Shown in pieces: positions 1 through 5,924 of a DNA stretch of 21,617 nucleotides. The notes below the pieces were generated by a model. That model made no database searches. It was given only the letters and a program-made list of their open reading frames with translations, and was not told where the DNA came from. Made by a program: the position numbers and the translations under genes. The stretch spans positions 1-21,617 of the forward strand of contig DAIRBY010000045.1 of assembly GCA_036796975.1 (NCBI GenBank). The letters are read 5' to 3'. Every line of letters starts with the position of its first letter. Position 1 is the first letter of the stretch. This DNA is from UBA8190 sp003453695 (GTDB lineage Bacteria; Actinomycetota; Acidimicrobiia; Acidimicrobiales; UBA8190).

Positions 1-240
1 CGGCGGCGGGGGGGGAGCGGTGGTGGTGGGCGTGGGCGGAACGGTCGTGGTCGGCGCTGGGGCCGGGGCCGTGTTCAGCTGCGGGGCGCGCACGTGGGCG
101 CGGGCCGCCGCCACGCCGGTGCCGGGCAGGGCGACGGAGAGCACGGCCAGCATCCCCGTGCCTCCGGCGACGGCCAAGCCGACGGCGATCCTCCCCCGTC
201 GACTTTGCCAGCGCGGACCGCCTGCACCCCCCCTTCGCAT
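1..240 (-). CDS. Hypothetical secreted or anchored protein, N-terminal part only (runs off window)
   Basis: The reverse strand is open from an ATG at 240 to the window edge, giving 80 codons. The N-terminus is basic (MRRGG..., then RRGR around residues 14-17). A hydrophobic stretch follows at about residues 18-47, ending in an Ala-rich segment (VAAARA) that could be a signal-peptidase site. After that comes a Pro/Thr/Ala linker with runs such as PTTTVPPTPTTT and PPPPP. This layout of export signal plus disordered proline-threonine linker is common for actinobacterial cell-wall enzymes and wall-associated proteins, but the functional domain lies outside the window and I cannot name it. No in-frame start exists just upstream and no clear ribosome binding site is visible, so the exact start is uncertain. 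It is divergent from the peroxidase gene at 389. Confidence 0.6.
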   Translation of the reverse strand, partial: MRRGGAGGPRWQSRRGRIAVGLAVAGGTGMLAVLSVALPGTGVAAARAHVRAPQLNTAPAPAPTTTVPPTPTTTAPPPPP

Positions 241-354
241 GGTCCAGGCATCGGGCCCACCCGCCCCGGCCTTGACGCCACCACGCTCTTCGGGCCCCCA
301 ACGCCGCCACAATCGTGTGCTTTAGGCCACGAAAGTCCTGCACACAGGGCGAGA

Positions 355-360
355 TAGGGT
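355..360 (+). promoter_or_regulatory. Candidate -10 box of the peroxidase operon
   Basis: TAGGGT fits the actinobacterial TAnnnT -10 pattern and would start transcription near 367. No convincing TTGACA-like -35 box is visible at the expected distance (the closest is GAAAGT around 331-336). A GAGGAG ribosome binding site at 379-384 follows, just before the ATG at 389. The call rests on pattern and position only. Confidence 0.35.
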
Positions 361-388
361 CGGAGCCGTCCCCGAAGCGAGGAGCAGC

Positions 389-889
389 ATGGCCGGCATC
401 TACGACATCCCGATCCGCACCCTTCAGGGCGACCCCTCGTCGCTCGCTCCCCACAAGGGCAAGGCCCTCCTCCTCGTGAACGTGGCCTCGCGCTGCGGGC
501 TCACACCGCAGTACGCCGGGTTGCAGAAGCTCCAGGACGCCTACGCAGACCGCGGCTTCAGCGTGCTCGGGTTCCCCTGCAACCAGTTCCTCGAGCAGGA
601 GCCGGGCTCCCCCGACGAGATCGCCCAGTTCTGCTCGGTCAACTACGGCGTCACCTTCCCGCTCTACGAGAAGATCGAGGTGAACGGAGAAGGGCGCCAT
701 CCCCTCTACGAGCTCCTGACCGCCACTGCCGACGCAGAGGGTCAGGCGGGTGACGTCCAATGGAACTTCGAGAAGTTCCTCGTCTCTGCCGACGGCGAGG
801 TTCTGTCGCGCTTTCGCCCCGGCATCGAGCCCGACGACCCGGTGCTGGTCTCGGCGGTGGAGTCGGCCGCGCCGGGTCCCCCCGCCTGA
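389..889 (+). CDS. Glutathione-peroxidase-family thiol peroxidase (probably thioredoxin-dependent)
   Basis: The 166-residue product reduces hydrogen peroxide or organic hydroperoxides in the cytoplasm. It has the family's thioredoxin-like fold motifs in order: NVASRCG with the peroxidatic Cys36, GFPCNQF with the catalytic Gln66, and VQWNFEKF with the catalytic Trp125 and Asn126. A further cysteine, Cys82 in QFCSVNYGVTFP, sits where thioredoxin-dependent members carry the resolving cysteine, so reduction by thioredoxin rather than glutathione is likely. This fits actinobacteria, which generally lack glutathione. Length is normal for the bacterial BtuE/GPx group. The ATG is preceded by GAGGAG with a short 4-base spacer. 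It is the first gene of a three-gene run with yjbQ-like and DUF169 genes. Family assignment is firm; the reductant is inferred. Confidence 0.93.
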   Translation: MAGIYDIPIRTLQGDPSSLAPHKGKALLLVNVASRCGLTPQYAGLQKLQDAYADRGFSVLGFPCNQFLEQEPGSPDEIAQFCSVNYGVTFPLYEKIEVNGEGRHPLYELLTATADAEGQAGDVQWNFEKFLVSADGEVLSRFRPGIEPDDPVLVSAVESAAPGPPA

Positions 890-905
890 GCCCGGCGCTC
901 GCCGG

Positions 906-1307
906 GTGCACACCACGGTCCTCGACCTCGACACCTCCGGGTCGCAGGTCGTCGACATCACCGGCGAGGTCGAGCGCTTCTGTGCGTCCCACGGCGACGG
1001 GCTTTGCTCGGTGTTCGCCCCTCATGCCACCGCCGGCCTCGCCCTCATGGAGACGGGGTCGGGCTCGGAGGCCGATCTCGTGGACGCCCTGGCGCGGATC
1101 GTGCCCCGCCATTTGCCCTACCGGCACCGTCATGGTTCACCGGGTCACGGGGCCGACCATCTGCTTCCCGTCATCGTGTCCCCGTCGCTGGTGCTGCCAG
1201 TCGTGGAGGGGAGCCCCGCCCTCGGCACCTGGCAGCGGGTGGTCCTGGTCGACCTCAATGACGACAACCCCCGCCGTCGTGTCCGCCTGAGCTTCGTCCC
1301 GGCATGA
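906..1307 (+). CDS. YjbQ / UPF0047 family protein
   Basis: The chosen GTG start gives 133 residues and lies 16 bases after the peroxidase stop. The family's motifs are present: HATAGL at residues 40-45 (usual form HTTAGL), ADHL at 83-86, PVVEGSPALGTWQ at about 98-110, and a basic strand near the end (NPRRRVRLSF). The family is named secondary thiamine-phosphate synthase after a weak activity reported for the E. coli member; the physiological role remains unclear. The conserved histidines could form a metal or phosphate site, which is inference. The frame is also open upstream inside the peroxidase gene. I reject those earlier starts because the encoded residues there do not look like the family, whereas the product from 906 begins with the typical first beta strand (TTVLDLDT). 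No strong ribosome binding site is seen, so translation may be coupled to the gene before it. Confidence 0.87.
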   Translation: MHTTVLDLDTSGSQVVDITGEVERFCASHGDGLCSVFAPHATAGLALMETGSGSEADLVDALARIVPRHLPYRHRHGSPGHGADHLLPVIVSPSLVLPVVEGSPALGTWQRVVLVDLNDDNPRRRVRLSFVPA

Positions 1308-1313
1308 GGTGCG

Positions 1314-1319
1314 TAGGCT
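1314..1319 (+). promoter_or_regulatory. Candidate -10 box just before the DUF169 gene
   Basis: TAGGCT lies 9 bases before the GTG at 1329. With the usual distance from -10 to start site, the transcript would begin within about 3 bases of the start codon, a nearly leaderless mRNA. No obvious -35 box is seen. It belongs to a series of similarly placed boxes in this window. Confidence 0.35.
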
Positions 1320-1328
1320 GAACCGTTC

Positions 1329-2054
1329 GTGACCGAAGCCGCCCAACGTCGCCGTCTGGCCGAGGCCTTGACCAAGGCCCTGCACCTGGCCGTGCCCCCC
1401 GTCGCCATCTCCTTCGAGGAGGCGCCGCCCGCCGGGGTGCCCGCCTTCGACGAGCCCATGTCCGCACCAGCCGCCGACGGCCGTCGGGGGCGGGTGGCGG
1501 CGGGATGTGTGTTCTGGGTGCGCGCTGCCGAGCGGGTGTTCTCGACGGTGCCCGACGACCACGGGAACTGCTCGGTGGGCCGCTTCACCCACGGGCTGGC
1601 AGGGGTGGAGGAGGTGGCCGGGAACGACGACGTGGCGGCCCTGCTCGAGTCGGGGTGGGTCGACTCCGAGGCCGTGGCCGCCGTCCCGTCGGTGTCGGAG
1701 CGAGCCGGGTCGATCGTGTACGGGCCCTTGGCCGACGTGCCGGCGGCTCCCGACGTGGTGCTGCTGCGCGTCAACGGCCGTCAGCTGATGGTGCTGTCCG
1801 ACGCCTTGCCCGGCCTTCGCATCGAGGGCAAGCCGCAGTGCCACATCGTGGCTCTCGCCAAGGAGCACGGCGAGGCCGCCGCCAGCGTGGGGTGCGCCCT
1901 CAGCCGGGCCCGCACGGGAATGCGCGCCGACGAGATGACCTTCGCCTTCCCGGGGGCCCGGTTGGCCGAGGTGGTCGACGCCGTGGAGCGCACCTCGGCC
2001 GTCGACACGGTGGTGGCCAAGTACGCGGCGGAGGACGCCCGCCGCTTCGGCTGA
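1329..2054 (+). CDS. DUF169 family protein
   Basis: The 241-residue product matches the DUF169 layout: an N-terminal helix leading to the strand PPVAISF, then a Cys-containing segment (AAGCVFWVRAAERV, Cys60), then GNCSVGRFTHGL (Cys81), and later a GKPQCHIVALA block (Cys171) and SVGCALSRARTG (Cys189). Four cysteines in conserved-looking positions hint at a metal or cofactor site, but no function is established for the family. The GTG start at 1329 lies 21 bases after the yjbQ-like stop. There is no clear ribosome binding site, and a -10-like TAGGCT sits just upstream, so the gene may have its own near-leaderless transcript. It converges with the DUF2510 gene, leaving only 9 bases between the two stops. 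Family identification is from motif recognition and is fairly confident. Confidence 0.8.
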   Translation: MTEAAQRRRLAEALTKALHLAVPPVAISFEEAPPAGVPAFDEPMSAPAADGRRGRVAAGCVFWVRAAERVFSTVPDDHGNCSVGRFTHGLAGVEEVAGNDDVAALLESGWVDSEAVAAVPSVSERAGSIVYGPLADVPAAPDVVLLRVNGRQLMVLSDALPGLRIEGKPQCHIVALAKEHGEAAASVGCALSRARTGMRADEMTFAFPGARLAEVVDAVERTSAVDTVVAKYAAEDARRFG

Positions 2055-2063
2055 GGTTCTCCG

Positions 2064-2876
2064 CTACGTCCCCGTCGAGGGGCCCACGGTGACCACCAGA
2101 CGGTGGGGAGCCTGGGGCGGAGCCTGACTCGACGGCACCGCCGTGGACGTCGGTCTGATGCCGGCGGTGACGGAATCTCCATGGTGGGTGGCGTTGATCT
2201 CGCAGTACTGGAAGGTGGCGCCGGGTGACGACTGGTAGCTCTTGAGCGATCCCGTGTCGGCCCAGAGCTGCAGGGCGGCCGTCGCCGCGGCACAGGCGGT
2301 GGTGACGGGCAACGACGTCGCCCAGGTGCGCGCCACTTCGGGTGGCCCGGTGTCGGGGAGCGTCGTGTCCTTGATGCCCAGGTCGGTGAACCCGGCCGGC
2401 ATGGAGAGCGACGCCAACGCCTTGGCGTACCCCGCCTGTGGGTGGTCGCGCCCGTGCCAGGACGCGACGCCCGTCACCAGCAGTCCCACGCTCATGGCAC
2501 ACACCACCGACGTGGAGAGGAGCACCCAGCGCCGCCGGCCCTGCCACAGCACGGCGAGCAGCGCCACGGTGCCGAGCAGCGCCGCCGGCCAGCCGAAGCT
2601 GCGCAACGGCTCGGTGGCGTAGCTCTGGAAGAGAGAGCCTGGGTCGGCTTCGAAGTAGATGCCGCCGACGATCCCGCTCGCCACCACGACCCATGACGCC
2701 AGGCAGACGACGCCGGCCCCGGCGAGCATCGCCCAACGCGTCGGCGGCCACGGCGTCGGTCTCGTCTCCGGCTGTGGGGCGGGAACGACGGGGAGGACCC
2801 ACTGTCGGCCGTCCCACCACAGCCACCTGCCGCTGCCGTGGGGATCGGGATACCACCCCGCAGCCGGCATCGTCAC
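2064..2876 (-). CDS. DUF2510-domain multi-pass membrane protein
   Basis: The 270-residue product begins with a DUF2510 module, seen as GWYPDPHGSGRWLWWDGRQW at residues 7-26, a short aromatic motif common at the cytoplasmic N-terminus of actinobacterial membrane proteins. A proline-rich linker follows, then three hydrophobic segments at about residues 48-74, 95-111 and 117-138. A C-terminal portion of about 130 residues is probably outside the membrane; it has two cysteines (Cys195 and Cys225) that could form a disulfide. The tail is Pro/Ser/Thr-rich. I do not recognise the C-terminal domain. The start could be GTG at 2876 or ATG at 2870 (third residue); neither has a strong ribosome binding site. 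It lies 44 bases downstream of the acyl-CoA dehydrogenase and may be co-transcribed with it, but a functional link is not evident. Confidence 0.82.
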   Translation of the reverse strand: MTMPAAGWYPDPHGSGRWLWWDGRQWVLPVVPAPQPETRPTPWPPTRWAMLAGAGVVCLASWVVVASGIVGGIYFEADPGSLFQSYATEPLRSFGWPAALLGTVALLAVLWQGRRRWVLLSTSVVCAMSVGLLVTGVASWHGRDHPQAGYAKALASLSMPAGFTDLGIKDTTLPDTGPPEVARTWATSLPVTTACAAATAALQLWADTGSLKSYQSSPGATFQYCEINATHHGDSVTAGIRPTSTAVPSSQAPPQAPHRLVVTVGPSTGT

Positions 2877-2920
2877 GAGCCACCGCCTGTCCGGGCCATG
2901 TCAGTACATCGGCCCCGTCG

Positions 2921-4075
2921 TCAGTAGGACTTAGGCAACCCCAAGCTGTGCTGGGCGACGAAGTTGAGGATCATCTCCCGGCTCACCGGTGCGGTGCGGA
3001 TGAGCCGTGCTGCCCCCCACATGTCGGCCAACCCGTACTCCGAGGCCATGCCGTTTCCCCCGTGGGTCTGGATGGCCTGGTCCAGCGCCCCGATGGCCGC
3101 TTCGGCGGCGGCGTACTTGGCCATGTTGGCGGCTTCGCCGGCGTCGGCGCCGGCGTCGTAGGCCCACGCCGCCTTCTGGGCCATGAGCCGGGCCAGCTCC
3201 ACCTCGATCTTGGCCTTGGCCAGAGGATGGGCGAGCCCCTGGTGACGCCCGATGGGGGTGCCCCACACGCTGCGCTCCCGGGCATAGGCGCTCGCCTTGT
3301 CCAAGGCGTAGCGGCCGATACCGTTGGCGAGGGCCGCCGACATGATGCGCTCGGGGTTGAGCCCCATGAACACCTGGCGCAAGCCGTCGCCTTCGGTGCC
3401 CACCAGGCGGTCGGCCGGCACCACCACATCGTCGAAGAACAAGGTGAACTGCTTCTCGGGCGCCACGATCTCGACGGGGATGAGCGTGCGCTCCAGTCCG
3501 GCGCTGTCGGAGTCGACGACGAAGAGCGACAGTCGCGCCCGGCCCCTGTCCTCGTCGGTCGAGGTGCGGGTCACCACGAGCATGTGCTCCGACTCGTCGA
3601 CGCCGGAGATGTAGTACTTGGTCCCTCGCAGCCGGTAGACGTCGCCGTCTCGGGTGGCGGTCGTGGCGATGTTGTGGGAGTTGGAGCCGGCGTCCGGCTC
3701 GGTGATGGCGAAGGCCATCTTCTGCTCACCGGTGGCGAGGGCGGGCAGCCACTGCCGACGCTGTTCATCGGTGCCGAAGCGGGCGATGATCGTGGCGCAG
3801 ATGGCGGGGGACACCACCATGAGCAGCAGCGGACAGCCGTGGGCGGAGAGCTCCTCGAGCACGATGGAGAGCTCGGTGATGCCCATGCCGCCGCCGCCGT
3901 AGGCCTCGGGCACGTTCACGCCCAGGAAGCCCTGGGCCCCGAGCTCCTTCCACAACTCCTCGGTCTTGGCGCCCCGGCGCGCACAGCTCGTGTAGTAGTC
4001 GTGTCCGTACTTGGCGGCGATGGCCGCCACGGCCTGGCGCAGGAGCCGTTGTTCCTCCGTCTCGGCGAAGTCCAC
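2921..4075 (-). CDS. Acyl-CoA dehydrogenase, isovaleryl-/citronellyl-CoA-dehydrogenase-like
   Basis: This FAD enzyme would introduce an alpha-beta double bond into an acyl-CoA and pass electrons to ETF. From the GTG at 4075 the product has 384 residues, the family norm. Visible blocks are VPEAYGGGGMG, AFAITEPDAGSNSHNI (flavin loop), GTKYYISG, and a C-terminal QTHGGNGMASEYG motif. The usual catalytic Glu near the C-terminus (YEGTSE-type) is absent; that region reads IRTAPVSREM. A Glu in GLNPERIM (about residue 242) lies at the position used by isovaleryl-CoA dehydrogenase. I prefer 4075 over an in-frame start at 4123: AGGAGG sits 9 bases before 4075, the start lies 4 bases after the DUF1446 stop, and the protein then begins MDFAETEEQR as homologues do. 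It is the fourth gene of the carboxylase operon. Confidence 0.9.
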   Translation of the reverse strand: MDFAETEEQRLLRQAVAAIAAKYGHDYYTSCARRGAKTEELWKELGAQGFLGVNVPEAYGGGGMGITELSIVLEELSAHGCPLLLMVVSPAICATIIARFGTDEQRRQWLPALATGEQKMAFAITEPDAGSNSHNIATTATRDGDVYRLRGTKYYISGVDESEHMLVVTRTSTDEDRGRARLSLFVVDSDSAGLERTLIPVEIVAPEKQFTLFFDDVVVPADRLVGTEGDGLRQVFMGLNPERIMSAALANGIGRYALDKASAYARERSVWGTPIGRHQGLAHPLAKAKIEVELARLMAQKAAWAYDAGADAGEAANMAKYAAAEAAIGALDQAIQTHGGNGMASEYGLADMWGAARLIRTAPVSREMILNFVAQHSLGLPKSY

Positions 4076-4079
4076 CGGA

Positions 4080-5924
4080 TCAGCCCTCCTCGTGCTCCGA
4101 GCGGGGACGGCCCGGAGCCTCAACCGTCGACAACAGCGACTCGGGGACGTCGACGAGGCGCGACCGCAGGTACTCCCCGAGGCTCTTGGCCTGGGGGTCG
4201 GGCCGGGTGGAGGAGGCGACGCCCTCGCCCAGAAGTCCGTGCACGACGAAGTTCACGGCCCGGAGGTTGGGGAGCAGATGGCGCTCGACCTCCAGTACCG
4301 CTGCTTCGGGTAGCAGCATCCGGAGACGCTCGACGTCCATCCAGCTCGACAGCCACACGAAGGCGGCGTCGGTGCGCACCCAGAGTCCCACGTTGGCGTT
4401 GCCCCCCTTGTCTCCGGACCGGGCTCCGACGAGCGTGCCCAGGGGAAGGTTCCGGGTGGGGCCGAACCCGGCCGCAGACCGGCGCGCCGCCGCCTCTTCT
4501 TGGTCCAACCCGATGACCATGGGCGCCGAAGGGCCCGGTGACGTCACCGGTGGGGACACCGGCACCGCCCGCCGTGTGCCGTCGGGCAGGACGACCACCT
4601 GCTCGACGTCGTCGCTCGGGATGAGCGTGGGCCAGAACACCCCGTAGGCGGCGGCGTCGCCCGGGGGGGAGGTGAGGTAGAAGCCCGGGTAGCTGGCCAG
4701 GGCCAGCTCGGTCACCGCCCCCGAGAAGCGCCGTCCCACCTTGTCCGGATCGGCGTCCTTGGCGGTCACGCGCAGCTGGGCCGACGCCTGCTCGTTGGTG
4801 GGGGCGTCGGGACGGTCGCTGCGGACGAGGCGGACGTCGAGCTCGGCGATCTCCTCGCCGGCCAGGCGCTCGTCCAGGGTGCGGCGCACCAGCGCCGCCT
4901 TGTCGTCGATGTCGAGGCCGGTGAGCACGAACGTCATGGAGTTGCGCCAGCCGCCGAGAAGGTTCACCGACACCTTGACGGTGTCGGGGGCGGGCAGTCC
5001 CCGGACGCCGGACACGGCCACCCGGTCCGGGCCGACCTGTTCGAGACGGATGGTGGAGAAGTCGGCCACGACATCGGGGTTGGCGTAGAGCGGCCCGCCG
5101 ATCTCGTAGAGCAGCTGGGCTGTGACCGTCCCCACCGACACCTCGCCTCCCGTGCCCGGGTGCTTGGTGATGACGCTCGATCCGTCGGCGCCGATCTCGG
5201 CGATGGGGAAGCCGGGGTGCTCGAGGCCGGGCACCTCGGTGAAGAAGGCGTAGTTGCCGCCCGTGGCCTGAGCCCCGCACTCGATGACGTGGCCGGCCAC
5301 GACCGCCCCGGCCAGCGCGTCCCAGTCGGTGCGGCTCCAGCCGAAGCGCCAGGCCGCCGGTCCCACCACCAGCGCCGCGTCGGTGATCCGCCCCGTCACC
5401 ACCACGTCCGCCCCCGCCGCCAGCGCCTCGGCCACCGCGAAACCGCCCAGGTAGGCATGGGCGCTGACCGGCGCCCCCGAGGCGTCCGCCAGGGGCTTGC
5501 CCGTGTCCATGTGGGCGAGGGCGTCTCCTTGCTCCTGGCGCCGTTGCAGGGTGGCGAGCACGTCGTCACCCTCGACATGGGAGACGGCGGCCTCCACCCC
5601 GAGGGTGGCGGCCAGCTGGCGCAGACGCTCGGCCAGCCCGGCGGGGTTGAGGCCCCCGGCGTTGGCGACCACCTTGATGCCCTGCTCCACGCACGTCCCG
5701 AGCACCTCTTCCATCTGGCGGTAGAAAGTGGTGGCGTAGCCCAGCGACGGGTCGCGTTGGCGGCTCTTCAACAAGATGAGCATGGTGAGCTCGGCCAGGT
5801 AGTCGCCGGTGAGCACGTCGATGGGCCCGCCCTCCACCATCTCTCTCGCCGCCGAGAAACGGTCGCCGTAGAAGCCCGAGCAGTTGGCCACCCGCAGCAC
5901 GCCCGTGGCCCCCGTCGCCGTCAC
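4080..5924 (-). CDS. DUF1446 / AtuA-like protein of the acyl-CoA carboxylase operon
   Basis: The 614-residue product has the two-part structure of full-length AtuA-type proteins. A large N-terminal DUF1446 domain (about residues 9-460) contains GFYGDRF, VVANAGGLNPAGL, GRITDAALV and GGNYAFF. A C-terminal domain (about 495-600) contains the signature ARSGDKGGNANVGLW. Family members occur beside geranyl-CoA or related acyl-CoA carboxylases in acyclic-terpene degradation clusters (atuA in Pseudomonas). Their biochemical role is unknown, so a function in acyl-CoA carboxylation or the following hydration step is only inference. The GTG start overlaps the stop of the carboxylase alpha gene by 4 bases (GTGA), and the dehydrogenase starts 4 bases after its own stop, so the three are almost certainly translated from one message. 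Confidence 0.9.
   Translation of the reverse strand: MTATGATGVLRVANCSGFYGDRFSAAREMVEGGPIDVLTGDYLAELTMLILLKSRQRDPSLGYATTFYRQMEEVLGTCVEQGIKVVANAGGLNPAGLAERLRQLAATLGVEAAVSHVEGDDVLATLQRRQEQGDALAHMDTGKPLADASGAPVSAHAYLGGFAVAEALAAGADVVVTGRITDAALVVGPAAWRFGWSRTDWDALAGAVVAGHVIECGAQATGGNYAFFTEVPGLEHPGFPIAEIGADGSSVITKHPGTGGEVSVGTVTAQLLYEIGGPLYANPDVVADFSTIRLEQVGPDRVAVSGVRGLPAPDTVKVSVNLLGGWRNSMTFVLTGLDIDDKAALVRRTLDERLAGEEIAELDVRLVRSDRPDAPTNEQASAQLRVTAKDADPDKVGRRFSGAVTELALASYPGFYLTSPPGDAAAYGVFWPTLIPSDDVEQVVVLPDGTRRAVPVSPPVTSPGPSAPMVIGLDQEEAAARRSAAGFGPTRNLPLGTLVGARSGDKGGNANVGLWVRTDAAFVWLSSWMDVERLRMLLPEAAVLEVERHLLPNLRAVNFVVHGLLGEGVASSTRPDPQAKSLGEYLRSRLVDVPESLLSTVEAPGRPRSEHEEG

Noticed and set aside
4076..4123. 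Earlier start (4123) for the acyl-CoA dehydrogenase
   Set aside because: It would add 16 unrelated residues and overlap the DUF1446 gene; AGGAGG at the proper distance before the GTG at 4075 and the homologous N-terminus support 4075.
2438..4516. A 692-codon plus-strand open frame opposite the acyl-CoA dehydrogenase and DUF1446 genes
   Set aside because: The composition is typical of an antisense shadow, and both minus-strand genes are certain.
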